A stretch of 64,000 nt of DNA from Pseudoduganella dura (GTDB lineage: Bacteria; Pseudomonadota; Gammaproteobacteria; Burkholderiales; Burkholderiaceae_D). Positions within the stretch are counted from its first letter, which is position 1. Every line of letters begins with the position of its first letter. Position numbers and translations under genes: made by a program. Location of the stretch: contig NZ_WNWM01000002.1 in the NCBI RefSeq assembly GCF_009727155.1, positions 3,782,001 through 3,846,000 on the forward strand, read 5' to 3'. This document shows, one piece after another, positions 47,313 to 56,115 of this stretch. The notes beneath the pieces are model-generated. The model worked only from the letters and a program-made list of their open reading frames with translations, was not told where the DNA came from and made no database searches.

Positions 47313-50300
47313 ATGAAACAGGCAATACCTCGCAATCGACAGCAACTTGTTATCGGCCAGTGGACCACACGCCTTGCATACCATCTGACTATCGCGCTGG
47401 CTGGACTGCTTTTCACCCAGGGCGCATTCGCGAATGGACCGAAGCTGGACCATTTCAACCACAGTGTCTGGACCGCCAAGGAAGGCTTCCCAGGGCCAAT
47501 CGTGGCAATGGCACAAACCACGGATGGCTGGCTCTGGCTGGCCACGTCGAATGGACTGTACCGTTTCGACGGCATGCGTTTTCATCCACTGACCACAACC
47601 AATGGTGCGCATCTGTTGAGCAACCGGATGCATATGCTGAATGCCGAAACCAACGGCGACCTGTATATCGGCTATGAGGATCACGGCCTGAGCGTGCTGC
47701 ATGCCGATGGGCGACTTGAACACCTGGCGCCAGCCACCAAGGACAGCCCGATCACTGGCAGTAACACCATGGTGCGTGACATCGACGGCGCTGTCTGGGT
47801 CGCCACCGCAAAGGGGCTGATGCGCCTGGAGCAGGGCAGCTGGACCCAGGTCGGTGCCAAGCATGGCTACCCGAATGAGTTCACCCCTTTGCTAAGCATG
47901 GATAGCGGTGGTCAGCTATGGGCTGCCACGCTCACCCAGCTGTTTCGGTACGAGCGCGGATCGCGTCGTTTCGTCCCTGTCGACCTGCCGCCGCCAGCCC
48001 CCGGCGAGCGAACGGACAGGTTTCTTGCCCTGATGATGTCGCCGGACGGCCGGCTGTGGAATGCCGAGGAGCGGGCGTTCATCGCCGTGCCTGGGCCAGT
48101 GCCAGTAAAGCGCCGGCCGCCACACGCCAATGCGCGCGACGCAAGCTATTACGGCTTGTTCGACCGTGATGGAAATTTGTGGGCATTGCGCTGTCCGACC
48201 GGCGTCTGCCTGGCTGCCGGCGCCGCCGGCAACAGCGAACGCATCGATATCGCTGCGGCCACGACGAGCCACCTCGACCAGGCATGGCAACTCGGCTCGC
48301 TTTCGCCGAACCTTATGCTGGAGGACCGCGAAGGAAACATCTGGATCAGCTCGGCGACCAGTCTGGAGCGCTTTCGCAAGAACCCCCTGACGCCTGTGGA
48401 TCTGCCGCCAACCAATGGCAACTACCATCTTGCCCCCGACGCCGACGGCAGTGTCTGGGTCGTGGCTCCGCGCAGCAAGCAAGGCTGGCACTTTGAGCCA
48501 GCGGGCCGTCACCTCACCGAGTTGTCCGGAAAATACCGTAGCGCGGCGCGCAGTGCCGACGGCACGGTCGTGCTGCTCACGGAAGATGGCATCCGGCGCC
48601 GCCGTGACGGTGCCGAAGACCGGATCGATCCCCCGTCGATGCCGCCCGGTGCCTGGCTGCGAACCGATGGCGAACGGCTCTGGCTGGGTGGCAGGGGTAC
48701 GCCCGTGCAGATCTGGGATGGAAGAAACTGGGAGACCCTGACGAACCCGAAGCCTGACGAATTTACATTCAGTGCGGCGGGAAAGCCGGGCCAGATGTGG
48801 CGCGGCCTCGTCGATGGTCGCCTGCTGCTGTTCGAACATGGACAGCGTACCAGGGAAATCGATCAGGTTGCGCTGGGTGGCATAGGCCAGGCTAGCTGCC
48901 TGGCAGCGCTGCCGGAGCTGGTGGTCTGCGGAGAAGACGGGGTCGTCGCCTGGGATGGCCGGCGCTTCCGCCGATTGCACGCCTTGCACGATGAGGTCCT
49001 GCACAATGTCACCGGCATCATGGTCACGGCCGATGGCACCCGCTGGCTGAATGGCCGATCGGGCCTCGTTCGCGTGGAGGCAGCCGATTGGCGCCGCTCG
49101 ATCGAGAGCGGTGCGCCGCTGCGTATTACCTTGATCGATGCACTTGATGGTTATCCGGGTACGGCGGCCTATCAACCGTCGCTGACGATGGTGGGCAACC
49201 GATTGTGGATCTCCACTAGCGCCGGCGTCGTCGAGATCGACCCTTCCTGGCGCGAAATCAACCGGATCGCGCCCCAGGTGGCACTGCTGGGGCTAAGCGG
49301 AGATGGCGTCGCCTATCCGCTGGTTACGCCACGTATCCGCGCCGGCACGACCCGTCTGCGTTTCGACTTCACTGCGCCATCGCTACGCAAGCCGGAGCGC
49401 GTAGTGTTCAGCTACCGGCTCGACGGGGTCGATGATGTCTGGCAAACCGGCACCGAGCGCAGCGCCACGTATACCGGCCTGGCCCCGGGCCTCTACCGCT
49501 TTCGCGTACGCGCCATGAACGAGGATGGTGTATGGAGTGAACGTGAACGCCTGCTCGCGTTCGAAGTGGTGCCGACCTTGGTGCAGACCGTCTATTTCAA
49601 GATGGCGTGTGGCATATTTGCGCTGATATTGCTATGGCTGTGTTATCGCATTCGGCTGTATTACCTGACCCGCCGCCTCAACCGACACTACCAGGTCCAA
49701 CTGGAGGAGCGGGCGCGCATCGCCCGCGAACTGCACGACAGCTTGCTGCAGAGCTGCCAGGGCGCTGTACTGTACATGACTGCCGCCGTGCGCGACCTTC
49801 GCGGCGATTCGCCACTGCGGGAGCGGCTCCAGGGAGGCGTGCGCCAATTGAATGACGCCATCGTCGAGGGCCGCAACAAGGTGGCGGGCTTGCGCACGGC
49901 AGGTTCCGGCGAACCGAGGTTGTCCGACTACCTGCGCGAAGCAGGGGAGCAAGAAGCGGGTCCCGGCCAACACTTTGCGTTGCGGGTGTCGGGACGTGTC
50001 CGCCCGCTGCAGCCAGTGGTGGAACAGGAGCTTTGCGCGATCGGGCGCGAAGCCCTGCGTAATGCCTTTCGGCACGCGGGAGCCAGCCTGCATGAGGTGC
50101 TGGTCGACTACGGCGCGCGCAGCCTTGTGCTGAGCATACGCGACAACGGCCATGGCATCGACGCAGGCGTTCGAGACAAGCCGGGGCATTGGGGACTGCA
50201 CGGTATCGAAGAGCGTGCCCGGCTGATTCATGCGGAAGCGACGCTGCATACGTCACCCGGCAATGGTACGTTGTGGCGGATCGAGGTCAAGGCGGGACTG

Positions 50301-50345
50301 GCCTATGACGAGGGCAAACCGCGCCGCTGGCGGTTGGGATTTTGA
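47313..50345 (+). CDS. Sensor histidine kinase with periplasmic two-component-regulator propeller
   Basis: A 1010-residue membrane kinase. After a signal or first helix (LTIALAGLLFTQGAFA), residues about 45-680 hold propeller repeats (TTDGWLWLATSNGLYRFDGM, DIDGAVWVATAKGLMRLEQG). A Y_Y_Y domain follows (FSYRLDGVDDVWQTG, near 715), then a transmembrane helix (ACGIFALILLWLCYRIRLYY). A NarL-type HisKA_3 has the phospho-His in RIARELHDSLLQSCQGAV near 810, and the HATPase (REALRNAFRHAGA, IRDNGHGIDAG, GLHGIEERARL) ends the protein. Such propellers sense glycans or other extracytoplasmic ligands. It converges on a NarL-type regulator gene, its probable partner. Start ATG 47313 is preferred to the TTG at 47298; neither has a good ribosome binding site. 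Confidence 0.92.
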   Translation: MKQAIPRNRQQLVIGQWTTRLAYHLTIALAGLLFTQGAFANGPKLDHFNHSVWTAKEGFPGPIVAMAQTTDGWLWLATSNGLYRFDGMRFHPLTTTNGAHLLSNRMHMLNAETNGDLYIGYEDHGLSVLHADGRLEHLAPATKDSPITGSNTMVRDIDGAVWVATAKGLMRLEQGSWTQVGAKHGYPNEFTPLLSMDSGGQLWAATLTQLFRYERGSRRFVPVDLPPPAPGERTDRFLALMMSPDGRLWNAEERAFIAVPGPVPVKRRPPHANARDASYYGLFDRDGNLWALRCPTGVCLAAGAAGNSERIDIAAATTSHLDQAWQLGSLSPNLMLEDREGNIWISSATSLERFRKNPLTPVDLPPTNGNYHLAPDADGSVWVVAPRSKQGWHFEPAGRHLTELSGKYRSAARSADGTVVLLTEDGIRRRRDGAEDRIDPPSMPPGAWLRTDGERLWLGGRGTPVQIWDGRNWETLTNPKPDEFTFSAAGKPGQMWRGLVDGRLLLFEHGQRTREIDQVALGGIGQASCLAALPELVVCGEDGVVAWDGRRFRRLHALHDEVLHNVTGIMVTADGTRWLNGRSGLVRVEAADWRRSIESGAPLRITLIDALDGYPGTAAYQPSLTMVGNRLWISTSAGVVEIDPSWREINRIAPQVALLGLSGDGVAYPLVTPRIRAGTTRLRFDFTAPSLRKPERVVFSYRLDGVDDVWQTGTERSATYTGLAPGLYRFRVRAMNEDGVWSERERLLAFEVVPTLVQTVYFKMACGIFALILLWLCYRIRLYYLTRRLNRHYQVQLEERARIARELHDSLLQSCQGAVLYMTAAVRDLRGDSPLRERLQGGVRQLNDAIVEGRNKVAGLRTAGSGEPRLSDYLREAGEQEAGPGQHFALRVSGRVRPLQPVVEQELCAIGREALRNAFRHAGASLHEVLVDYGARSLVLSIRDNGHGIDAGVRDKPGHWGLHGIEERARLIHAEATLHTSPGNGTLWRIEVKAGLAYDEGKPRRWRLGF

Positions 50346-50368
50346 GAGGGCCCGCCCGATACACATAG

Positions 50369-50383
50369 GCCGGCATAGCCGGC
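50369..50383. terminator. Weak hairpin between the convergent kinase and regulator genes
   Basis: GCCGGC-ATA-GCCGGC, followed on the plus strand by TCTTGT. It lies 23 bases after the kinase stop. The stem is short and the T run poor, so this is tentative. Confidence 0.3.
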
Positions 50384-50439
50384 TCTTGTCGCCTGGCTGA
50401 ACAGTATGGAATTTCGACGCGTCGGGCAGAGCGTGAAGG

Positions 50440-51081
50440 CTACCGGCTTCGTTGGCGCAGGTCGATGATCCCTCGCTCCACGGCAAGCATCACGGCGTGC
50501 GTCCTGTCATTGGCATCCATCTTCGCCAGGATGCTTTTCATGTGTACCTTGACGGTTGCTTCCGAAATGCCCAGCTGAATGCCGATCAACCTGTTCGTCC
50601 GGCCGAAGGCGGCCAGTTCCAGCACCTGGATTTCTCGTGGCGACAGGGCATCGGCGTGCATGTGATCGGCCATCGCCACGGCGACCGACGGCGCAATGGA
50701 CCGCCCCCCTGCATGGACAGTCCTGATGGCATGGGCAAGGTCATCGCCAACCTTGCTCTTGAGCATATAACCAGCCGCCCCCGCCTTGATGGCACGCATT
50801 GCATGGACATCGCCTTCGAACGTTGTGAGCACGATGACGCGGGTGGAGGGGCAATCCCTTCGAATCAATGCGGTTGCCTCGATACCGTTCATCTCCGGCA
50901 TCTGGATGTCCATGATGACGACATCCGGCTTGAGCTCGTGGCACCTGGCGAGTGCCTCCCGCCCGGTGCTGGCTTCGCCAACCAGGACGATGCCCTCTTC
51001 GCCATCAAGGATGGAAGTCAGGCCCTGTCTGAACAGGGGATGGTCATCGACGACGAGAATGGAGATCGGTTTGCTGGGCAT
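50440..51081 (-). CDS. NarL/FixJ-family response regulator
   Basis: A 213-residue regulator. The receiver occupies residues 1-125 (ISILVVDDHPLFRQGL, phospho-acceptor Asp in DVVIMDIQMPEMNG near 58, the Thr in VIVLTTFEG and the Lys in GYMLKSKVGDDL). The LuxR-type HTH occupies residues 145-210 (LSPREIQVLELAAFGRTNRL, then ISEATVKVHMKSILAKM). It is convergent with the propeller kinase gene, whose HisKA_3 domain is the kind that phosphorylates NarL-type receivers. The pairing is therefore likely despite opposite orientation. The upstream region 51082-51308 has no gene. Confidence 0.95.
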   Translation of the reverse strand: MPSKPISILVVDDHPLFRQGLTSILDGEEGIVLVGEASTGREALARCHELKPDVVIMDIQMPEMNGIEATALIRRDCPSTRVIVLTTFEGDVHAMRAIKAGAAGYMLKSKVGDDLAHAIRTVHAGGRSIAPSVAVAMADHMHADALSPREIQVLELAAFGRTNRLIGIQLGISEATVKVHMKSILAKMDANDRTHAVMLAVERGIIDLRQRSR

Positions 51082-51308
51082 CTAGCGCTGAAGGGATAGT
51101 TACATTTGTAACATTATACGGTGCAATGAATTAGCTTTTCAAAAGCATGCCTCCATCTAGGTATTTTCAACCTGCTGCTGGGAGTGATTCGGGATTATTG
51201 ACTGGAAGATACGATACAAGCTCCAGAGGTCGCTGACCCTCAATTGCACGGAACGATGCACGCCGTTCCAATCCAGTTAACGATTGGGCTAGAAAGATAT
51301 TTGGCGAA

Positions 51309-51650
51309 ATGATGAATTTTCTTTTTGAAGAGCGTGCCTGCTCGGCGCTTTACCTGCAGCAGATACTCCAGGACTATCATCCCACCCGCTCCCAGATGCT
51401 GGCCGACATGTTCGCAATGGGCTGCCTGCTTCATTACCAGGGCGAGCGGTCGGCAGCGTCGATGCTGATCGGGCAGGTCTTCGACGCTGTGCGCAACATC
51501 GAAGAACGGGAATACCTGTCGACGCTGATGGACAGCATTTCAGGAAACGAACTTCGTCTGGCCTGCGAAATTGCGCCGAGCATGGAGCTCAGGGAGTTGT
51601 GCGACCGGGCGCGGCAGGGCCCTTCCAGGGAAGCGGCATGCGCCCGTTAA
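51309..51650 (+). CDS. Hypothetical helical protein (113 aa)
   Basis: Unrecognised. The product starts MMNFLFEERACSALYLQQIL and looks entirely alpha-helical, with alternating hydrophobic positions and no signal peptide or membrane segment. Its last codons overlap the end of the convergent LysR gene by four bases (51647-51650). Composition fits the surrounding genome. No strong Shine-Dalgarno is present, and a second ATG follows directly. It is plausible as a gene because the overlap is minimal and no better frame covers the region. Confidence 0.5.
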   Translation: MMNFLFEERACSALYLQQILQDYHPTRSQMLADMFAMGCLLHYQGERSAASMLIGQVFDAVRNIEEREYLSTLMDSISGNELRLACEIAPSMELRELCDRARQGPSREAACAR

Positions 51651-52612
51651 CGCTGCACGGCGGCTTCGCTTTGGGCCTGCGAGACGATCAGGTCCCACGG
51701 CGCAGGCGAAGGGAAGATCTCCAACAGGAATTCTATGAATGCCTTGACATTCGGACTGCCGCGGCGGCTCTCTGGCCACATCGCGGTGACGACAAAGCGC
51801 TCCACCGCCAGTTCGGGAAGGATCGGGACGAGAAGCCGGCGTTCGACGTAATGCGCCGCGGCGTAGGTCGGCGCGATGCCGATGCCGCCGCCGGCCACCA
51901 GTGCGGCAAGTACGCCGTCTGTCGCGTCGATGATGATGCCCGATTCCGGCGTCATCTCCACGATCCGTTCGCCCACCTGGAAAGGCCAGCGCAAGGCCTG
52001 GCCGGAACTCTGGTAACGGAAGTTCACGCACTCGTGGCCCAGCAGGTCCTCGATGTTGCGAGGCGTGCCGCGGCGCGCAAGATAGCCGGGGGCCGCGAAG
52101 GCGCACAGGCGATGCGGCGTGAGCGGACGCGATACCAGCCGCGAATCGCCCAGCGCGCCCACCCGCAAGGCCACATCGATGCCTTCCTCGATCAGGTCGG
52201 TGTAGCGGTCGCCCATGCGCAGGTCGATGGTCACCTTCGGATAGCGTTCCCGGAACCGCGGCAATGCCGGCGCGAGGATATGCGTACCTATCGGCAGCGG
52301 CGCGGTCACGCGCATCAGGCCGGCGGGCTCGGCCCGGGCGGTCGCGGCAGCCTGCTCGATCTGCTCGACCTCCTGCAGCAGCCGCGTGGTGCGCTCCTGC
52401 AGGTCGCGTCCTTCGGGCGTCAGTGCCAGCGAGCGCGTGGTGCGCGTGAATAGGCGCACCTTCAGGTGGTCCTCGAGGCGCTGCACGCTTTTGCTCACGG
52501 CCGAGGGCGATACGCCCAGCGAACGTGCCGCCGCCGTATAGCTTCCCAGCGATGCCGTGCGGGCAAACGCGATCAACCCGGTCAAGCTTTCCAAACCAAT
52601 TTGTGCCGTCAT
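51647..52612 (-). CDS. LysR-family transcriptional regulator
   Basis: A 321-residue regulator of the DsdA/PgrR-like subgroup. HTH residues 10-60 are readable as LIAFARTASLGSYTAAARSL and GVSPSAVSKSVQRLEDHLKV. The effector domain starts at RVTAPLPIGTHILAPALPRF near residue 100. It is divergent from an SDR gene followed by an old-yellow-enzyme gene and an MFS efflux gene. Regulators of this subgroup beside SDR/OYE genes commonly respond to electrophiles or quinones; that role is inferred. A TCCACGTGGA palindrome lies in the intergenic region 19 bases from its start. Confidence 0.93.
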   Translation of the reverse strand: MTAQIGLESLTGLIAFARTASLGSYTAAARSLGVSPSAVSKSVQRLEDHLKVRLFTRTTRSLALTPEGRDLQERTTRLLQEVEQIEQAAATARAEPAGLMRVTAPLPIGTHILAPALPRFRERYPKVTIDLRMGDRYTDLIEEGIDVALRVGALGDSRLVSRPLTPHRLCAFAAPGYLARRGTPRNIEDLLGHECVNFRYQSSGQALRWPFQVGERIVEMTPESGIIIDATDGVLAALVAGGGIGIAPTYAAAHYVERRLLVPILPELAVERFVVTAMWPESRRGSPNVKAFIEFLLEIFPSPAPWDLIVSQAQSEAAVQR

Positions 52613-52630
52613 GGAATTATTAAATCAATT

Positions 52631-52640
52631 TCCACGTGGA
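52631..52640. promoter_or_regulatory. Candidate operator in the LysR/SDR divergent region
   Basis: TCCACGTGGA, a perfect 10-base palindrome with partial dyad continuation (CAATT / ATTG). It lies just before a TTGTCA -35-like hexamer (52641-52646) facing the SDR gene, a typical position for a LysR activator or repressor site. Confidence 0.45.
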
Positions 52641-52714
52641 TTGTCAACGTTAATGCAAGAGCGGAAGATGGATTCATCGGCACCGCTGTGGTGCCACTAC
52701 CAAAGGAAAACATC

Positions 52715-53476
52715 ATGACTACGCAAATCGCCGCTCAATCCCCGTTCTCGAACCTGCCGGCCGGGGCGCTGGCCGACAAGGTCGTTGTCGTCTTCGGTGG
52801 CACGTCGGGCATTGGCCTGTCTGCCGCCATCCAGGCCAAGGCCGCCGGCGCCAACGTCATCGTCATCGGCAACGACCGCGCCCGCGCCCAGCAGGCCGCC
52901 GAAACGCACGGTTTCGAATGGCGTACCGCCGACGTCACGCAAGGCGAGGCGGTATACGACGCGCTGAAGGAGATCCCGAAGGTCGACCACCTCGTGCTGC
53001 TGGCCGGTACCTTCGTGGCGGCCAAGGTACTCGATGGCGATGTGACCTACATGCGCCGTGCGTTCGAGGAACGCGTCTGGGCATCGGTGCACGCGATCCG
53101 CGCGCTCGGTGAGCGCCTGTCCAAGGATGGTTCGATCACCTTCATCTCGGGAGTGCTGGCCGACCGGCCCAATGCCCAGGGAACCGCTGTACTGGCCGCC
53201 GCGTCGGCAGCGATGGAAGCGTTCGCCCGCGGCCTGGCCCTGGAGCTGGCGCCGATCCGCGTCAATACGCTGTCGCCCGGCCATGTCGAAACGCCGCTGC
53301 TGCACAAGGTGCTGGGCGACGCACGCGATACCGTGCTCCCGGCGATGCGTGCCGCCACGCCGCTCAAGCGCCTGGGCACCCCCGAAGAAGCCGGTGCCGC
53401 CACGGTATTCCTGATGACGAACGGCTGGATGAACGGCACCACGCTGCATATCGACGGCGGCGTGAGCCTGGTCTGA
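52715..53476 (+). CDS. SDR-family oxidoreductase with a degenerate active site
   Basis: A 253-residue short-chain dehydrogenase fold. The cofactor motif VVVVFGGTSGIGLSAA is near residue 23, HLVLLAGTF near 93 and the Ser of the triad in SITFISGVLADRP near 143. The C-terminal RVNTLSPGHVETPLL and LHIDGGVS are present. The catalytic Y-x3-K segment reads TAVLAAASAAMEAF, with no Tyr or Lys at the expected positions. The fold is intact but classical chemistry is doubtful. AAGGAAAA precedes the ATG. It is the first gene of an operon with the OYE gene (10 bases later) and MFS gene, divergent from a LysR regulator. Confidence 0.88.
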   Translation: MTTQIAAQSPFSNLPAGALADKVVVVFGGTSGIGLSAAIQAKAAGANVIVIGNDRARAQQAAETHGFEWRTADVTQGEAVYDALKEIPKVDHLVLLAGTFVAAKVLDGDVTYMRRAFEERVWASVHAIRALGERLSKDGSITFISGVLADRPNAQGTAVLAAASAAMEAFARGLALELAPIRVNTLSPGHVETPLLHKVLGDARDTVLPAMRAATPLKRLGTPEEAGAATVFLMTNGWMNGTTLHIDGGVSLV

Positions 53477-53486
53477 GGAAAACACA

Positions 53487-54614
53487 ATGTCCACCGTTCT
53501 TGAACAACCCCGCAGCGACAGCCGCAACGGCCAGGCGCCTTCGCTGTTCGAACCGATCCAGATGGGTTCGCTGCTCTTGCCGAACCGGATCTTCATGGCG
53601 CCGATGACCCGGGCACGCGGCACGCGCGAACACGTGCCGACGGAAATGATGGCTCGCTACTATGCCGCGCGGGCTGGCGCCGGCATCATCTTCAGCGAGG
53701 CCATCGGCATTTCGCAACAGGGCCTGGGCTGGCCGTATGCCACCGGCATCTGGTCCGGCGAGCAGGTGGAAGGTTGGCGCCACGTGACCAGGGCGGTCCA
53801 CGCTGCGGGCGGCAGGATCATTGCCCAGCTCTGGCACATGGGCCGGGTGGTACACCCGAGTTTCCTTGGGGGGGCCCAGCCCGTGTCGGCTTCGGCCACT
53901 GCCGCGCCGGGCCTTGCCCACACATACCAGGGCCGGCTCGACTACGAAGTTGCGCGGCCACTGCAAGTCGCCGAGATCCCTCAATTGCTGGAGGATTTTC
54001 GCAACGCCACGCGTAACGCGCTGGCCGCCGGTTTCGATGGTGTGCAGATCCATGCCGCCAATGGCTACCTGATCGATCAGTTTTTGCGCGATAACACCAA
54101 CTACCGCGACGATGCATACGGCGGTCCGATCGAAAACCGCATCCGCCTGCTGCGCGAAGTAACCATCGCCGTCGCCGAAGTGGCGGGGGCCGACAGGACC
54201 GGGGTGCGCCTGTCGCCGAATACGCACGACCAGGGCGTCATGGACAGCGCACCAAGATTGCTGTTTCCCGCCGCGGCGGCGGCGCTGTCGGAAATCGGCA
54301 TTGCCCACCTCGAGCTGCGCGAGCCGCCGAAAGACGGCGATTTCGGCAAGGCCGAGGGCGATCCGATCGCGCCGCTGATCCGGCAAGCTTTCAAGGGCAC
54401 CCTGATCCTCAACTCGGATTATCCGCTGCATCGGGCGGAAGCAGTTTTGCATTCCGGCGCAGGAGACGCCATCACGTTCGGCCGTCCATTCATTGCCAAC
54501 CCGGATTTGCCGCGCCGCTTTGCGGAAGGCATCCCGCTGGCGAAGGACGACCGGGATACCTGGTTCACACAAGGCAGGGAAGGCTACGTCACCTATCCCC
54601 CCGCCACACGCTGA
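53487..54614 (+). CDS. Old-yellow-enzyme family alkene reductase
   Basis: An FMN-dependent ene-reductase (375 aa) that uses NAD(P)H to reduce activated C=C bonds or nitro compounds. The TIM barrel starts LFEPIQMGSLLLPNRIFMAP with MTRARGT. QLWHMGRVVHPSF near residue 112, then FDGVQIHAANGYLIDQFLRD near 190 with the His/Asn substrate pair, RDDAYGGPIENRIRL near 218 and ITFGRPFIANPDLPRRF near 335 (phosphate site) are all family landmarks. GAGGAAAA precedes the ATG. It is the middle gene of the SDR-OYE-MFS operon, consistent with detoxification of electrophiles. Confidence 0.95.
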   Translation: MSTVLEQPRSDSRNGQAPSLFEPIQMGSLLLPNRIFMAPMTRARGTREHVPTEMMARYYAARAGAGIIFSEAIGISQQGLGWPYATGIWSGEQVEGWRHVTRAVHAAGGRIIAQLWHMGRVVHPSFLGGAQPVSASATAAPGLAHTYQGRLDYEVARPLQVAEIPQLLEDFRNATRNALAAGFDGVQIHAANGYLIDQFLRDNTNYRDDAYGGPIENRIRLLREVTIAVAEVAGADRTGVRLSPNTHDQGVMDSAPRLLFPAAAAALSEIGIAHLELREPPKDGDFGKAEGDPIAPLIRQAFKGTLILNSDYPLHRAEAVLHSGAGDAITFGRPFIANPDLPRRFAEGIPLAKDDRDTWFTQGREGYVTYPPATR

Positions 54615-54665
54615 GGCCAGGCGGCCGATCCGGCCGCCTGGTTCCGCCTCTCAACAAGGAACATC

Positions 54666-55916
54666 ATGCATGCCACTGCCCAACATGCGACGACGCCTGA
54701 CGCGCCAGCCTCCTGGCTTGCGGTCGGGGCGCTTGCCGCTTCGTCGTTCGCGCTCGTCACCACCGAATTCCTCCCCGTCGGCATGCTGCCGAAGATCGCC
54801 GCCGATCTGGCGATCTCGCAGGGCCAGGCCGGCATGAGCGTCACCATCCCCGGCTTTGTCGCCGCACTGGCCGCGCCGCTCGGTATCGCATTCGCCGGCA
54901 ATGTCGATCGCCGCAAGCTGCTCGCGCTGCTGCTTGCCTTGCTCGCCGCGTCGAACATCCTGGTCGCGGCGGCACAGGACGCCGTTACGTTCATGGCGGG
55001 GCGCGTGCTGCTGGGGATCGCCGTCGGTGGGTTCTGGACATTTGCCGGCGCATTGGGCAACCGCCTGCGGCCAGGGGCACAAGGCGTACGCGCCAACGCG
55101 CTGGTCCTGGCCGGTGTTTCGCTGGGCACCGTTGCCGGCGTGCCGGCTGGTGCCCTTGTCGGCGAGTTGCTGGACTGGCGACTCGCATTTGCCACCGCGG
55201 CCGTACTCGGCATCGTATCGCTGGTGACCTTGCTGCGCCTGCTGCCCGCGTTGCCACCCCAAGCGGGAAGCGGTCTGGCGGACATGAAGTCCCTGGTGAC
55301 CGGTGCCGGTTCGCGGATTGCCCTGGTTGCCGCGCTGCTGATCTTCATCGGCCAGTTCGCGGCCTATACCTACATCGCCCCCTTCCTTCACGAGCTGGTT
55401 GGGATCGACGGGCGGTCGCTCAGCCTCGTGCTGCTTGTCTACGGGATGGCGGGTTTCCTCGGCAATCTGGCGGGCGGTGCGCTCGCAGCGCGGGATCCGC
55501 GCCGTACCACCCTGTTCATGGCCAGCATGGTCGGCGCCGCGATGCTGCTGCTACCCGCCGTGAGGGTCTGGCCTCCGGTGGTGGTCGTTCTGATCGCCGT
55601 ATGGGGTTTCGGTTTCGGCATGCTGCCGATCAGCATGCAAAGCTATCTCTTTGCCAGCGCTCCGGGCCGCACCCAGGCAATGCAGGCGGTCTTCGTTTCC
55701 GTGGGCCAGACCGCCATTGGCGGCGGAGCCCTGCTGGGCGGCTTGCTGGTCGACCATCTCAGCATCCCCGCGGCGTTCTACACCGGTGGCGCCGCGGCAC
55801 TGGCGACGTGGCTGATCATCGCCTGGCAGGGCAAGAGGCAGTCGGCCGTGTCGCGCAAGCCTGTGCCACCCTGCTATCCGCTGGAAAAAGGGTTGAACGG
55901 CGAAGGCATCGAGTAA
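54666..55916 (+). CDS. MFS drug/metabolite efflux transporter (DHA1-like)
   Basis: A 416-residue, 12-helix inner-membrane exporter. The opening ALVTTEFLPVGMLPKIAADL near residue 30 is the signature of the AraJ/PbuE/YdhP-like sugar and drug exporters. Helix 4 carries MAGRVLLGIAVGGFWTFAG near 110, and RLRPGAQGVRANALVLAGVS follows as the antiporter-type helix 5 (GTVAGVPAGALVGELLDWR). AAGGAAC precedes the ATG. It is the last gene of the SDR-OYE-MFS set and 199 bases ahead of the RND operon. The substrate is unknown. Confidence 0.9.
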   Translation: MHATAQHATTPDAPASWLAVGALAASSFALVTTEFLPVGMLPKIAADLAISQGQAGMSVTIPGFVAALAAPLGIAFAGNVDRRKLLALLLALLAASNILVAAAQDAVTFMAGRVLLGIAVGGFWTFAGALGNRLRPGAQGVRANALVLAGVSLGTVAGVPAGALVGELLDWRLAFATAAVLGIVSLVTLLRLLPALPPQAGSGLADMKSLVTGAGSRIALVAALLIFIGQFAAYTYIAPFLHELVGIDGRSLSLVLLVYGMAGFLGNLAGGALAARDPRRTTLFMASMVGAAMLLLPAVRVWPPVVVVLIAVWGFGFGMLPISMQSYLFASAPGRTQAMQAVFVSVGQTAIGGGALLGGLLVDHLSIPAAFYTGGAAALATWLIIAWQGKRQSAVSRKPVPPCYPLEKGLNGEGIE

Positions 55917-56115
55917 TTCCCGGCAAGCGAGGCACCCCATCCGGGTAGGGAAGGCAGCACCACTATCGTGTGATTCTGGCTTGGGGGGCGGCACCTACAC
56001 TCCGCAAAGTCCCAGCGCCGTGCCAGTCGCCATCGGTTCGTTCGGGCTGCCGCCGACCACGTCGATCGGTCGGTAAGAAGTTCTACGTTACGTAATGCCA
56101 CCAAGAGGTCAAATC

